Part shown: positions 11,068 to 19,864 of the stretch, piece by piece
Layout: each line of letters opens with the position of its first letter
How positions within the stretch are numbered: the stretch's first letter is position 1
NCBI GenBank assembly: GCA_015679245.1
Contig: CP064953.1
Coordinates: 496,001-560,000 of the forward strand
Source of the DNA: Actinomycetaceae bacterium zg-1166
GTDB lineage: Bacteria > Actinomycetota > Actinomycetes > Actinomycetales > Actinomycetaceae
Reading direction: 5' to 3'
Length of the DNA: 64,000 bases
Notes under the pieces: model-generated
The model's database searches: none
What the model saw: the letters and a program-made list of their open reading frames with translations, nothing else
Told to the model about the DNA's origin: nothing
Translations under genes and position numbers: made by a program

Positions 11068-11288
11068 CAGATATCTGCCACCTCCACAGCGATCTCTCCA
11101 CGCGCCGTCATGAGGGCGACGATTTCGCCGCCTTGAAGCTGGTAGCCGCGGCGACGTTCTATCACGCCGTCCACCGTAATATCTCCCATCTCGATCATGT
11201 CGCGTGCCTGAGAGCCGGTGTCGGCCAGGCAGGCGAGCTTGATGAACTGTCCAAGTTTAATGGGCAGGCGCACCTCAATACGATCCAT
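11064..11288 (-). CDS. Small S4-domain RNA-binding protein
   Basis: A 74-aa protein that is almost entirely one S4 fold: EVRLPIKLGQFIKLACLADTGSQARDMIEMGDITVDGVIERRRGYQLQGGEIV. The pattern of a helix-turn followed by VxVDGxxxxRRGxxL is that of the YbcJ/YaaA-like free-standing S4 proteins, which bind structured RNA or ribosomes; the partner here is not known. GAGAGGA precedes the ATG. It lies 10 bases downstream of the DedA-like gene and probably shares its transcript, and its stop overlaps the end of dnaE tail-to-tail. Confidence 0.85.
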   Translation of the reverse strand: MDRIEVRLPIKLGQFIKLACLADTGSQARDMIEMGDITVDGVIERRRGYQLQGGEIVALMTARGEIAVEVADIC

Positions 11289-11298
11289 TGCTTTCCTC

Positions 11299-11811
11299 TC
11301 ACATCTTCCTCGTGCTCACGCGATGCTTGGCACGAAATACAAGGTATATGGCCAAGCTAGACACGCATATAACGATGAGAAGAATACCAAGGTCAGATCC
11401 AGCGGTGGCTGCCACGCTCGCGCGCCAGAGGGCAAAACCGATCGTCGAGTATATCGATGCCCAAGCGAGCCAGCCAGGAAGGGAAGCGAGGACAAAGTGG
11501 ACGTAGCGCATTGCGAGAATCCCAGCCGAAAGTACGATGAGAGATTGCACGCCCACTGTGAGATAACACAGTGAGACTGCGATCCAACCGCGCCTACGCA
11601 CAGTAACCATCGTGCGCTGTGTGGCAGGGGAATGAGCCCATGCCCAGATCTTGAGTCCGAAGCCCTTCGGCTGTTTCTCACGTGTGGCGAGGTAGTTGGC
11701 GTAGCGTCCCATACTCCAGATCACCGTCGAACGCAGCCATACACCGAGGACGAGAAAGAGAAATACAGGGATAAAAGGCCCATTCTCAATAAACGAGGTG
11801 ATCGAATGCAT
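11299..11811 (-). CDS. DedA/VTT-like membrane protein
   Basis: A 170-aa membrane protein with about five hydrophobic segments. Features that suggest the DedA/VTT (SNARE-associated) family are the N-terminal ENGPFIPVFLFLVLGVWLRS, a mid-protein RRRGWIAVSLCYLTVGVQSLIVLSAGILAM in which a Gly-hydrophobic re-entrant segment would sit, and a final segment ILLIVICVSSLAIYLVF. DedA proteins are proposed lipid scramblases/flippases; the canonical F/Y-x-G-R motif is only partly visible (RTMVTVRRRGW), so the assignment is tentative. The start was placed at 11811, where GTGAGGA lies upstream, rather than at 11910. Confidence 0.6.
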   Translation of the reverse strand: MHSITSFIENGPFIPVFLFLVLGVWLRSTVIWSMGRYANYLATREKQPKGFGLKIWAWAHSPATQRTMVTVRRRGWIAVSLCYLTVGVQSLIVLSAGILAMRYVHFVLASLPGWLAWASIYSTIGFALWRASVAATAGSDLGILLIVICVSSLAIYLVFRAKHRVSTRKM

Positions 11812-12079
11812 ATTCCTCACTGTACCCAAGGTCGGGAGGAGCATCGTGAAAATCGCCGAAATCTCTAAGAAGGCTAAGCGAGGCCGCTGCGTAAGGACGA
11901 TGTATTCCACGGTGATAACGCCACTTTACGAGGGGAAAGTGAGGTCGCTGCACCAAGGAGGAAAAGTTCGGATTAAAGGCCAAAAGCTCCCAGACAGGGT
12001 AGGAATCTCTATGCACTTCTATGAGTGTCGATAGAATCCGTGACGCTCAGTATTGAAGGCATCCGGCGCTTAGGAGTTC

Positions 12080-12493
12080 TCAGCTGTTCTTAGGTTTGTT
12101 AGGTTTGGTTTGCGCGCACTGCGAGCATAGCCCTACGAGTTCGAAGGTGTGAACCACGTCAGAAAAGCCTGCCTTCGCTGCCACCTCTCGTGCCCAGGCT
12201 TCGGCTTGTGCTCCGGAGACTTCCACAGTGTTCCCGCATTTTCGGCAGACGAGATGGTGGTGGTGGGTTTCGCTTTCGCATCGCCGGTAGAGCGTTTCGC
12301 CGTCGGAGCGCAGGGTATCGAGTTCGCCTTCCTCAGCCATCGATGTCAGAGTGCGGTACACAGTGGCCAGGCCAATCCGAGTTCCTTCGCTGGCAAGAGC
12401 CTCATGGAGCTGTTGCGCCGAGACGAATCCATCCTGCTGTGCAATCGCTTGGCTAATTGCGGCACGCTGTACTGTCATACGTGGGTTAGGCAT
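12080..12493 (-). CDS. zur: Zinc uptake regulator, Fur family
   Basis: A 137-aa Fur-family repressor. The N-terminal winged helix includes ISQAIAQQDGFVSAQQLHEAL and the recognition helix region GLATVYRTLTSMAEEGELD. The metal sites include the HHHHLVCRKCGNTVEV stretch, with the first CxxC pair of a structural zinc site, and the second pair in LCSQC. It overlaps the last 19 bases of the permease gene znuB, so it is the last gene of a zinc transporter operon. This context and the Zur-box sequences ahead of znuA identify it as Zur rather than Fur. It should repress the operon, including itself, when zinc is sufficient. Confidence 0.9.
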   Translation of the reverse strand: MPNPRMTVQRAAISQAIAQQDGFVSAQQLHEALASEGTRIGLATVYRTLTSMAEEGELDTLRSDGETLYRRCESETHHHHLVCRKCGNTVEVSGAQAEAWAREVAAKAGFSDVVHTFELVGLCSQCAQTKPNKPKNS

Positions 12494-13359
12494 TGCGTGT
12501 TCCTTTCAGCTCCGCGACGCAGGCGAAGGCCTGCACCAGCGCGTATGAGTGCTGTAACTGCATAGATTCCAATAAGTGCGACGACGATTGTTGCTCCAGG
12601 TGAGGAAGGTACTTTGTAGGTGAGTACGAGGCCGCCTACACACACCACCATGCCAATGAGCTGAGCAATGCGCATAGTCCAAACGAAGGAGTGCGAGATG
12701 AGCTGTGCGATCGCCACCGGAACGATCATGATAGCCGAGACGAGAAGTACTCCTACCACACGCATGGAGACGGAGACAGTCAGAGCAGCCACCACAGCGA
12801 CGAGGATGTTGAGAACACGTGCGCTGAGACCACTTGTTCTGGCAAATTCGTCGTCGTTAGAGAGGGAGAACAACGGGCCGCGTAGGCCGATTCCCACAAG
12901 GAGGATAAGGGTGGCAAGTACGGCTGTGTAGTATACGTCTGAGGTAGAAACTGTGGCGATTGAGCCAAAGAGATAGCTCGTGAGGTTTGTCGTGGTGCCG
13001 CCGGCAATCCGAATGAGGAGCACACCTCCAGCGATACCTCCATAGAAGAGCATCGCGAGAGCCACATCACCACTGGTACGGCCATAGGTGCGGATCACTT
13101 CGATGAGGATTGCGCCGGTGAGGGAGGCTACTATTGCGCCGGGGATCGCAAGGGCGTCATTGGGGGAAATACCGAACCAGCCGGCTGCAAGCCAGCCGAT
13201 CGCCACACCTGTGAGTGAGATGTGTCCAATACCGTCACCCATAAGTGCCATCCCACGCTGAACGAGATAGGTGCCCACGACGGGAGCAGAGAGGCCGACG
13301 AGCACGGCTACGATGAGGCCGCGCTGCATGAGGGGAGAGGAGAGCATATCGAGAATCAT
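12475..13359 (-). CDS. znuB: Zinc ABC transporter permease
   Basis: A 294-aa ABC-3 family permease with about eight hydrophobic segments, beginning LMQRGLIVAVLVGLSAPVVGTYLVQRGMALMGDGIGHISL. The GDGIGHISLTGVAIGW segment corresponds to the conserved SxxxLxGxAxG-type motif of ZnuB/TroC permeases, and FARTSGLSARVLNILVAVVAALTV matches the later conserved cytoplasmic loop. It overlaps the ATPase gene by four bases and the zur start by 19 bases. It forms the membrane channel for zinc import in the plasma membrane. Confidence 0.92.
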   Translation of the reverse strand: MILDMLSSPLMQRGLIVAVLVGLSAPVVGTYLVQRGMALMGDGIGHISLTGVAIGWLAAGWFGISPNDALAIPGAIVASLTGAILIEVIRTYGRTSGDVALAMLFYGGIAGGVLLIRIAGGTTTNLTSYLFGSIATVSTSDVYYTAVLATLILLVGIGLRGPLFSLSNDDEFARTSGLSARVLNILVAVVAALTVSVSMRVVGVLLVSAIMIVPVAIAQLISHSFVWTMRIAQLIGMVVCVGGLVLTYKVPSSPGATIVVALIGIYAVTALIRAGAGLRLRRGAERNTQCLTHV

Positions 13360-14183
13360 GAGAGTTCCGTCGTGAGGCGAGGGGCGTGGTGAGGAGTGCG
13401 CGATGAGGATTCGTGTAGGTGAAGATGTTCCTCTGGCACGGTGGCCGGGCTTTCCTCGGGAGTACCGTCGAACGCGATATGCCCCTCAGCCACCACAACA
13501 GCGCGTTCGACGAGGCTGGTGAGCTCTCCCATATCGTGGAGAATAGTCACCATTGTGAGGCCGCATTCGCGCAGGTGAGCGAGGGTGGAAGCGAGATTCT
13601 CGCGAGATGCGCGATCAATACCGGCCAAGGGTTCGTCAAGAAAAAGAAGTTCGGGACTTTTCACCAGTGCGCGTGCAATGAGGACACGTTGCGCCTGCCC
13701 ACCGGAGAACACCTGAACATGGTCATGAGCACGATCGGCAAGACCAACGGCGTCGAGGGCTTCGAGAGCGGCTTCCGTGGCACGGCGGCCACGATCGGCA
13801 AAAAGGTAGCGACCAGGCCCCAGCAGCCCTGACCGTACTACCTCAAGAGCAGTTGAGGGAACCCTGGAGGCGGCACTCACGCGCTGAGGTACGTAACCTA
13901 TACGCTGCCAGGGCACGTCGCGGCGGTGAGAGACGTTTACACCCATGAGTTCCACCTTCCCGCTAGAGAGGGGAAGGATTCCCAGGAGTGCTCGCATGAG
14001 AGTGGACTTGCCGGAGCCATTTGCGCCAAGAACTGCGATTGACTGACCGTGAGGAACATTGAAGTTCATCTCGTGAAGAACCCGTGTCTGTCCAAGCACT
14101 ACCGAAACATCGCTGGCGTGGATAGCAAGGCTCGCGGTGTCGTGAACGTTCTGGGTGGCGTGTGCTCGGTTACTGTTGTCCAT
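13356..14183 (-). CDS. znuC: Zinc ABC transporter ATP-binding protein
   Basis: A 275-aa ABC ATPase with Walker A GANGSGKST, Q-loop region IGYVPQR, signature FSGGQAQRVLIARAL, Walker B LLFLDEPLAGID and switch histidine ILHDMGEL. A histidine-rich C-terminal extension (EEHLHLHESSSRTPHH) may bind zinc. The ATG at 14183 was chosen because AAAGGAG precedes it; the frame is open further upstream, to 14264, without support. It energises the ZnuB permease. It is separated from znuA by 170 bases that hold a strong hairpin. Confidence 0.93.
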   Translation of the reverse strand: MDNSNRAHATQNVHDTASLAIHASDVSVVLGQTRVLHEMNFNVPHGQSIAVLGANGSGKSTLMRALLGILPLSSGKVELMGVNVSHRRDVPWQRIGYVPQRVSAASRVPSTALEVVRSGLLGPGRYLFADRGRRATEAALEALDAVGLADRAHDHVQVFSGGQAQRVLIARALVKSPELLFLDEPLAGIDRASRENLASTLAHLRECGLTMVTILHDMGELTSLVERAVVVAEGHIAFDGTPEESPATVPEEHLHLHESSSRTPHHAPRLTTELS

Positions 14184-14312
14184 TGTGCTCTCCTTTCTCT
14201 GCGAGGTAGCTGATGACGCATCAGGTGTGGACACCGTTAGGTGTGAGGGTGAGCCAAGATTCACCGTGACTCACCTTCACTGCGCTCTAGATACTCTCCC
14301 ATCATGCGCGAA

Positions 14313-14340
14313 AGCGCGCCAAACCATAGCTTGGCGCGCT
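14313..14340 (-). terminator. Perfect hairpin between znuA and znuC
   Basis: A perfect 10-bp stem (AGCGCGCCAA at 14313-14322 with TTGGCGCGCT at 14331-14340) with an 8-base loop lies 13 bases after the znuA stop in the transcript. On the transcribed strand it is followed by TTTCGCGC. It is best read as a partial terminator or 3' stabilising structure that would make znuA mRNA more abundant than the downstream genes. Confidence 0.6.
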
Positions 14341-14353
14341 ATCACCGTGGGCA

Positions 14354-15427
14354 CTACTTACATGCGAGCGTCTCAGTGAGGGCAGAGAGATTTGTCTGCA
14401 TTTGAGAGACGTAGTCCCCTGAATCGGGCTGCGACTCCAAAGGATTGAGTGTTGCAGTGCGCACACCTGCTTCCTTGGCGAGAAGTTCAGCCGTCTTGGT
14501 GGAAAGCAAAGTCTCGGTGAAAATCGTCGTCGTTCCCGTCTGAGAAATGACGTTCTTCACTTTGGCTAACTCAGCAGGGCTGGGCTCACTCTCCGGGTCG
14601 ATCCCCGAGATGGACACTTGCGTGAGGCCGTAACGTGATGTGAGGTAGCCGAAGGCAGAATGATTTGTCACGATTGTGCGCCGTTCGCACGTGGACAAAC
14701 CCATCGAGTATGCCTTGTCGAGATCCTCAAGTTTGTCAACGATCTTCGCGGTATTGGCCTTGAAAGTGTCGGCTTTCTCTGGTGCGAGTTCGGAGAGTTG
14801 AGCACTAATCGCCTTTGCTGCATCACTCATGCGCTCGGGGTCGAGCCAGAAGTGTGGATCGTTGCCATCGTGGGTGTGGAAATGAGAGTGCACATGGGCT
14901 TTCTCAGTGTTGGAAGCGGTGGCGTCGTGGTCGTGGTCGTGACCATCTGCTGTGCTGTCTTTACCGGTGGCATCTTCGTCGTAATCGTCGCCTTCAGAGA
15001 CGTGGTTTTCCGTGGATTCTTTGTGTTCGTGGGAATCGCTAGATTCGTCCTCGGTATCGGTATCCGCAGCCGGTTTAAGGTGAACAGTGTCAGAGAGGTC
15101 GAGAATCTTTGGTCCAGAGATTTCGGTGAGAGCTTCATCAAGTGAGGCTTGGAAACCGGCCACGTAAATAACGGCGCTCGACTTGGAGAGATTGGCGATA
15201 TCCGCTGGCGAGAGTTCAAAGTCATGGGGTTCGACATGAGCTGGTGTGACGGAGGTTACTGCCACGTCTTCACCGCCGATGGCCTTCGTTAGCCAGGCAA
15301 GTGGGTAGAAGGAAGCAGAAACAGAGAGCGTGCTTGCATCCTTAGTAGGGGTAGAGGAGGAACAAGCACTCAGCCCGAGTGTGAGAGCTGTGACTGAGAC
15401 AAGTGCAAGACTACGCGAAAACTTCAT
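14354..15427 (-). CDS. znuA: Zinc ABC transporter substrate-binding lipoprotein
   Basis: The surface zinc receptor (357 aa) of the ZnuA/TroA cluster A-I family. It begins with a lipoprotein signal, MKFSRSLALVSVTALTLGLS followed by the lipobox cysteine (LSAC). Mature-domain motifs are SFYPLAWLTKAIGGEDVAV, VEPHDFELSP with a zinc-ligand histidine, DPHFWLDPERM with another, TNHSAFGYL with the third, and IFTETLLSTKTAELLAKEAG. A His/Asp/Glu-rich loop (about residues 128-193, with DGHDHDHD and HVHSHFHTHDG) is typical of zinc-specific members. The ATG at 15427 was chosen because the lipoprotein signal begins there; it appears to be at the transcription start, so translation may be leaderless. Confidence 0.94.
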   Translation of the reverse strand: MKFSRSLALVSVTALTLGLSACSSSTPTKDASTLSVSASFYPLAWLTKAIGGEDVAVTSVTPAHVEPHDFELSPADIANLSKSSAVIYVAGFQASLDEALTEISGPKILDLSDTVHLKPAADTDTEDESSDSHEHKESTENHVSEGDDYDEDATGKDSTADGHDHDHDATASNTEKAHVHSHFHTHDGNDPHFWLDPERMSDAAKAISAQLSELAPEKADTFKANTAKIVDKLEDLDKAYSMGLSTCERRTIVTNHSAFGYLTSRYGLTQVSISGIDPESEPSPAELAKVKNVISQTGTTTIFTETLLSTKTAELLAKEAGVRTATLNPLESQPDSGDYVSQMQTNLSALTETLACK

Positions 15428-15441
15428 GAGAATCATTATCA
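15427..15441 (-). promoter_or_regulatory. Zur box 1, overlapping the znuA -10 and start codon
   Basis: Read on the minus strand this is TGATAATGATTCTCA, a 7-1-7 imperfect palindrome matching the Zur-box form known in actinobacteria (TGAAAATGATTTTCA type). It covers the -10 hexamer GATAAT and the first base of the ATG, so a bound repressor would block initiation. Confidence 0.75.
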
Positions 15442-15464
15442 CGAAAGTTGAGAATTATTGTCAA
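15435..15464 (-). promoter_or_regulatory. znuA promoter
   Basis: On the minus strand, TTGACA (15459-15464) is a consensus -35 and GATAAT (15435-15440) a near-consensus -10, with an 18-bp spacer. The predicted transcript start falls at about 15428, adjacent to the znuA ATG, and there is no Shine-Dalgarno sequence. This indicates a leaderless mRNA controlled by the two overlapping Zur boxes. Confidence 0.75.
15449..15463 (-). promoter_or_regulatory. Zur box 2, overlapping the znuA -35
   Basis: Read on the minus strand this is TGACAATAATTCTCA, a second 15-mer of the same form. Its centre is 22 bp from that of box 1, about two helical turns, so two Zur dimers could bind the same face. It overlaps the TTGACA -35. 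Confidence 0.65.
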
Positions 15465-15763
15465 TATGCATGAGGTGTACAGATGAGCGGGTAATCCTCG
15501 CCAAATCCAGCTTCTACCTCGAAATTTACGAACGCCCAAGGAAAACTATCTCCAGATTCGCAAAGCAAAGTCAGAAGGTAAAGGAGGCACGGTGCTCCCC
15601 GAGTGAGCTTGGCGTGGTTTCCCCGTACGCCCACGTCATGAACATGTCCACTGCCCGTCATGCCGTACCGCCTCGTCAACCTCCCGGTAGGATGGTTCCA
15701 GCCCGCACTATCCGAGTGCGGCCACACCGCATCATCCAGATGCGTAAAGAAAGGAATGCCATC

Positions 15764-17161
15764 ATGGCCAAACCGGCTCCCTCGCGCCTTGAGAATGTCA
15801 TCTCCCTTGCTAAGCGTCGCGGATTCGTCTATCCCTGCGGTGAAATTTACGGCGGCACACGCTCTGCCTGGGATTACGGCCCTTTGGGTGTGGAACTCAA
15901 GGAGAACATCAAACGCCAGTGGTGGCGTTATATGGTCACATCGCGTGAGGATGTCGTCGGCCTCGATTCTTCGATTATCCTTCCGAAAGATGTGTGGGTT
16001 GCTTCCGGCCACGTAGGCGTCTTTACCGACCCCCTTACAGAGTGCCTTTCGTGCCATAAGCGTTTCCGTGTGGATCAGATGCAAGAGGATTTTGCGGCGC
16101 GCAAGGAGATTACCCATCCTGACGAGGTCAGCCTTGACCAGCTTCCCTGCCCTAACTGTGGCACCCGCGGACGGTGGACAGAGCCGCGCGATTTCAACAT
16201 GATGCTCAAAACCTATCTCGGTCCGGTTGAAGATGAGTCTGGCCTGCACTACCTGCGCCCAGAAACAGCTCAAGGTATCTTTATCAACTTCCAGAATGTG
16301 GCAACCTCAGCGCGTAAGAAGCCCCCCTTCGGTATCGGCCAGATCGGCAAATCCTTCCGAAACGAGATCACTCCCGGCAACTTTATCTTCCGCACTCGTG
16401 AGTTTGAGCAGATGGAGATGGAGTTCTTCGTCGCTCCCGGAAGTGACGAAGAATGGCACGAATACTGGATTAACCACCGCCGTGACTGGTACATCGATCT
16501 TGGGATCGCCCCAGAGCACCTGCGCTTCTACGAACATCCACAGGAAAAGCTCTCTCACTACTCCAAACGCACTGTGGATATCGAATACAAGTTCGGCTTC
16601 GCAGGCTCAGATTGGGGTGAACTCGAAGGTATCGCCAACCGCACGGATTTCGACCTGTCTACACATGCGAAACATTCGGGTAAAGATCTCTCCTATTTCG
16701 ACCAGGCTACAGGTGAACGATGGGTGCCCTATGTTATCGAACCGGCTGCTGGCCTCACCCGTTCCCTCATGGCTTTCCTTACGGAGGCATACTGTGAAGA
16801 CGAGGCTCCCAACACGAAGGGGGGAGTGGATAAGCGTATTTACCTTAAACTCGATCCACGCCTTGCACCGGTGAAAGCAGCCGTGCTTCCACTCTCGCGT
16901 TCAGAGCAACTCTCCCCAGTGGCTCGTGGGCTAGCGGGGAAGCTCCGCAAGTTCTGGAACGTAGATTTCGACGATGCTGGTGCTGTGGGGCGCCGCTATC
17001 GACGCCAGGATGAGATTGGTACGCCCTTCTGCATCACGGTAGATTTCGATTCCCTTGAGGACAATGCCGTGACAGTGCGCGATCGTGACACAATGGAGCA
17101 GGTTCGTATCCCGATTGACGAAGTCCAGAGCTTCCTCGCCACAAAACTGGTGGGATGCTGA
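15764..17161 (+). CDS. glyS: Glycyl-tRNA synthetase, single-chain type
   Basis: Class II aminoacyl-tRNA synthetase (465 aa) that charges tRNA-Gly; the alpha2 form found in actinobacteria and eukaryotes. Visible are the N-terminal [20 protein letters not shown], class II motif 2 region [30 protein letters not shown], a putative zinc knuckle (CLSCHKRF and CPNCGTRG), motif 3 region [13 protein letters not shown] and the C-terminal anticodon-binding domain. The ATG at 15764 follows AAAGAAAGG and gives the usual [20 protein letters not shown] start; the longer upstream frame is not family-like. The preceding 290 bases after the znuA promoter contain no T-box or gene I can support. Confidence 0.95.
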   Translation: MAKPAPSRLENVISLAKRRGFVYPCGEIYGGTRSAWDYGPLGVELKENIKRQWWRYMVTSREDVVGLDSSIILPKDVWVASGHVGVFTDPLTECLSCHKRFRVDQMQEDFAARKEITHPDEVSLDQLPCPNCGTRGRWTEPRDFNMMLKTYLGPVEDESGLHYLRPETAQGIFINFQNVATSARKKPPFGIGQIGKSFRNEITPGNFIFRTREFEQMEMEFFVAPGSDEEWHEYWINHRRDWYIDLGIAPEHLRFYEHPQEKLSHYSKRTVDIEYKFGFAGSDWGELEGIANRTDFDLSTHAKHSGKDLSYFDQATGERWVPYVIEPAAGLTRSLMAFLTEAYCEDEAPNTKGGVDKRIYLKLDPRLAPVKAAVLPLSRSEQLSPVARGLAGKLRKFWNVDFDDAGAVGRRYRRQDEIGTPFCITVDFDSLEDNAVTVRDRDTMEQVRIPIDEVQSFLATKLVGC

Positions 17162-17176
17162 GAGCCCTGATTCGAT

Positions 17177-18535
17177 TTGAGCCACCACCACTCGGTTGAG
17201 TTACCGGAGGCCGGGCGCCGCAAACTTAGGATTCGTCTTGCGGCGCTCGTCGTTCCGGTGGCTCTTTTTACCTTTATTGCACTCATCGTCCTCTGGCCAC
17301 GCGGAGAGAATCTTCTGGGCACAATCCCAGTGGATAGTTCTGGAATCGAGCGTGTAATCGGCGAGATCACCTCCATCGTTCCTGCCGATGGTTCCCACGC
17401 GGCTTCCGTTCGTATGAGCACGGGCGGAGTGGATGTGGAAGTGAGCGTTCCAGCTGAGATTGTGGCCAATGGCCTTAGCGTGGGTGACAAGATCCATGCC
17501 TTTTTTAATCCACAGGCAGCAGGGACATCTTCTGCGTACATCTTTGCGGATTTTGTTCGCACGTTTCCTATGCTTGCACTTGTAGGGGTCTATGCTCTCA
17601 CTGTCATCCTTGTGGCGCGAATGAAAGGCTTCATGGCTCTCGTCGGTCTTACAGCTTGTCTGGTGATCGTGGGTGCCTTCCTCATACCTGCTCTCCTTGC
17701 CGGGGAGAATCCACTCCTTGTCATGCTCGTGGGGAGCGCAGCGATGATGTTCGCTTCGATCTACCTGGCTCACGGAGTTTCGATCCGCACCACCACGGCA
17801 GTGCTTGGCACCTTCGGCGGCTTACTCATTACTTTGGGTGTGGCTGCAGTAGCGACAGACGGGCTTCGCCTTACAGGAACTGTGTCGGAGGAAGCACTTA
17901 TCTTGCTGGGTGCTGTGCCGAATCTGGATATGAAGGCACTTCTCCTGTGCGGAATGTTGTTGGCGGGTCTGGGAGCTCTCAACGATGTGACGATTACGCA
18001 AGTTTCGACAGTATGGGAGCTTCACGCGGCTAACCCTGCTTCCCCGCGTCGGCGTCTCTTTGCTCAAGGAATGGCTGTGGGGCGCGATCATATCGCCTCC
18101 ACGGTCTACACTCTCGCTTTCGCCTATGTGGGTACAGCTTTGCCGATGCTTATGACGGCAGCACTCATGCAACGCCCAACTTCCAGGCTTCTCCAGCTTT
18201 CGATGATCGCTGAAGAGATCACGCGAACCCTCACTGCTTCGATTGGTCTTATCCTTGCAATCCCGATCACCACAGCGATTGCAGCAGCACTCGCTCCAGT
18301 TGCCCCGACAAAGCACCGTGGAGAATGGGATCTTCCTGAGGCGCATGAACACGGGGAGTATAAAAACGGAGAAGTGTCCATAGAGCGTGAGGGATCTGGA
18401 GAAGCGAAGAGCCGTGCGGACGAGGTGGGCCACGAGAACAGCCAAATCCAGGCGAACAGTCAAATTCAGGTAGATGCGACGAACGTGGGGAGCCAGACTC
18501 ACGATAGGAGAGAGAAGGGGGAGCAAACCCCATGA
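17177..18535 (+). CDS. YibE/F-like multi-pass membrane protein
   Basis: A 452-aa membrane protein of the YibE/F family. One N-terminal membrane segment (about 25-45, LAALVVPVALFTFIALIVLW) precedes an extracytoplasmic domain (about 50-115), then seven or so segments and the conserved LCGMLLAGLGALNDVTITQVSTV region. Family function is not established. A stop codon at 17168 leaves the TTG at 17177 as the only plausible start, 16 bases after glyS and without a clear ribosome binding site, so translation may be coupled. The C-terminal 60 residues are hydrophilic and low in complexity (a repeated NSQIQ). The stop overlaps dus by four bases. Confidence 0.8.
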   Translation: MSHHHSVELPEAGRRKLRIRLAALVVPVALFTFIALIVLWPRGENLLGTIPVDSSGIERVIGEITSIVPADGSHAASVRMSTGGVDVEVSVPAEIVANGLSVGDKIHAFFNPQAAGTSSAYIFADFVRTFPMLALVGVYALTVILVARMKGFMALVGLTACLVIVGAFLIPALLAGENPLLVMLVGSAAMMFASIYLAHGVSIRTTTAVLGTFGGLLITLGVAAVATDGLRLTGTVSEEALILLGAVPNLDMKALLLCGMLLAGLGALNDVTITQVSTVWELHAANPASPRRRLFAQGMAVGRDHIASTVYTLAFAYVGTALPMLMTAALMQRPTSRLLQLSMIAEEITRTLTASIGLILAIPITTAIAAALAPVAPTKHRGEWDLPEAHEHGEYKNGEVSIEREGSGEAKSRADEVGHENSQIQANSQIQVDATNVGSQTHDRREKGEQTP

Positions 18536-19770
18536 CTCAAAGCGTGAGGTTTGGTGCGCTTACTCTCTCTACTCCGGTCATGCTTGCTCCAATGGCGGGT
18601 GTGACGAATCCTCCTTTCCGTCGGCTCTGCCGCGAAGCTGCCGAACGTGGCCTTGCTGCTGCGGGTCGTGACGCTGCGAGGCTTGCACATACAGATCACG
18701 CCGCATCCGGTACACACGCCCCTGGCGGACTCTGGGTTTGCGAGATGGTGACCACCCGTGCACTCGTGGAACGCAACGCTGAGACAATGAACATGATTAA
18801 GGCAGATCCTGGCGATCCAGTGCGTTCTATCCAGCTCTACGGGGTGGAACCCACGACTACCGCAGAGGCTGTGCGTATCCTCGTCGCCGAAAATCGGGCA
18901 GATCACATCGACCTCAATTTCGGTTGTCCGGCTCCCAAAGTGACACGCAAGGGAGGTGGCTCAGCCCTTCCGTGGAAACTCGACCTCTTCCGCGAGATCA
19001 CAGTGGCGGCAGTTGCAGCTGCACGTGAGGCGAGTCAAGATCGCTCCCATGAGATTCCCGTGAGTGCCAAGATACGGATTGGGATTGACGATTCTCATAC
19101 GACTTTCCGCGATATTGCCCGGATCGCTGAGGATGCAGGGATCGCTGGCCTCACACTGCACGCGCGCACTACTGCTCAACATTACGCCGGGCAGGCTGCC
19201 TGGGAGGCGATCGGCGAGCTCGTCGCCCTTACAGAGCTTCCCATTCTTGGCAACGGCGATGTGTTCAGCGCGCAGGATGCGCTCGCGATGCGCGAGCAGA
19301 CGGGGTGTGCTGGTGTGTCTGTAGGGCGCGGCTGCCAGGGCAGACCGTGGATTTTCTTCGATCTTGCTGCGGCTTTTGCTGGATCCTCAGTGCGCGAACG
19401 CCCAGGTTTAGCCGAAGTTGCTTCCACAATTGTGCGCCACGGGGAGCTTTCAATCGCTCACTTCAATGGCGACGAACACCGGGCTATGCGTGAGTTGCGC
19501 AAACATATGGCCTGGTATTTGCGTGGCTTTGCTGTGGGAGGCGAACAACGCAATCGCCTTGCTCTTATCTCCACTCTTGAGGAGCTGCGCGAGAGACTAC
19601 ATGAGCTTGACCTGGAACAGGAATTCCCGGAAGCAGCTGAGGGGCCGCGTGGTCGTGCGGGTTCTCCAAAACAGCCGCATCTTCCAGATGGTTGGCTCGA
19701 TTCACGCGAACTCACTGCCGCCCAGCGGTCGAAAATTTCCCAGGCCGAGATCGGAATCTCGGGTGGGTGA
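18532..19770 (+). CDS. dusB: tRNA-dihydrouridine synthase
   Basis: FMN-dependent enzyme (412 aa) that reduces uridines in the D-loop of tRNA. Motifs: LAPMAGVTNPPFRRLCRE (FMN-binding start of the barrel), IDLNFGCPAPKVTRKGGGSAL containing the active-site cysteine, VSAKIRIGIDD, LTLHARTTAQHYAG and ILGNGDVFSAQDAL with VGRGCQGRPWIF. The family signature is NFGCP. The usual actinobacterial annotation is DusB; subtype is inferred. An insertion of about 30 residues (AAAGRDAARLAHTDHAASGT) lies between the first strand and WVCEMVTTRAL, longer than in compact Dus proteins. The start overlaps the YibE/F stop (ATGA). Confidence 0.92.
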   Translation: MTQSVRFGALTLSTPVMLAPMAGVTNPPFRRLCREAAERGLAAAGRDAARLAHTDHAASGTHAPGGLWVCEMVTTRALVERNAETMNMIKADPGDPVRSIQLYGVEPTTTAEAVRILVAENRADHIDLNFGCPAPKVTRKGGGSALPWKLDLFREITVAAVAAAREASQDRSHEIPVSAKIRIGIDDSHTTFRDIARIAEDAGIAGLTLHARTTAQHYAGQAAWEAIGELVALTELPILGNGDVFSAQDALAMREQTGCAGVSVGRGCQGRPWIFFDLAAAFAGSSVRERPGLAEVASTIVRHGELSIAHFNGDEHRAMRELRKHMAWYLRGFAVGGEQRNRLALISTLEELRERLHELDLEQEFPEAAEGPRGRAGSPKQPHLPDGWLDSRELTAAQRSKISQAEIGISGG

Positions 19771-19783
19771 ATCTCGGGTGGGT
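19754..19783 (+). repeat. 15-bp tandem duplication across the dus stop codon
   Basis: Two perfect copies of GAATCTCGGGTGGGT, 19754-19768 and 19769-19783. The stop codon TGA spans the junction, so the second copy is non-coding and the duplication does not alter the protein. Confidence 0.85.
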
Positions 19784-19864
19784 GCGCACACTGGCCTGTG
19801 GTCAGGTGGAGCGTAGGATTGGAGCAGGATGTTGTGCCTGCAGGAATAGCGGTGAAGGAGGGGC

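Noticed and set aside
15470-15763. Possible T-box leader ahead of glyS
   Set aside because: No TGGNACCGCG-type antiterminator bulge sequence or terminator hairpin is visible.
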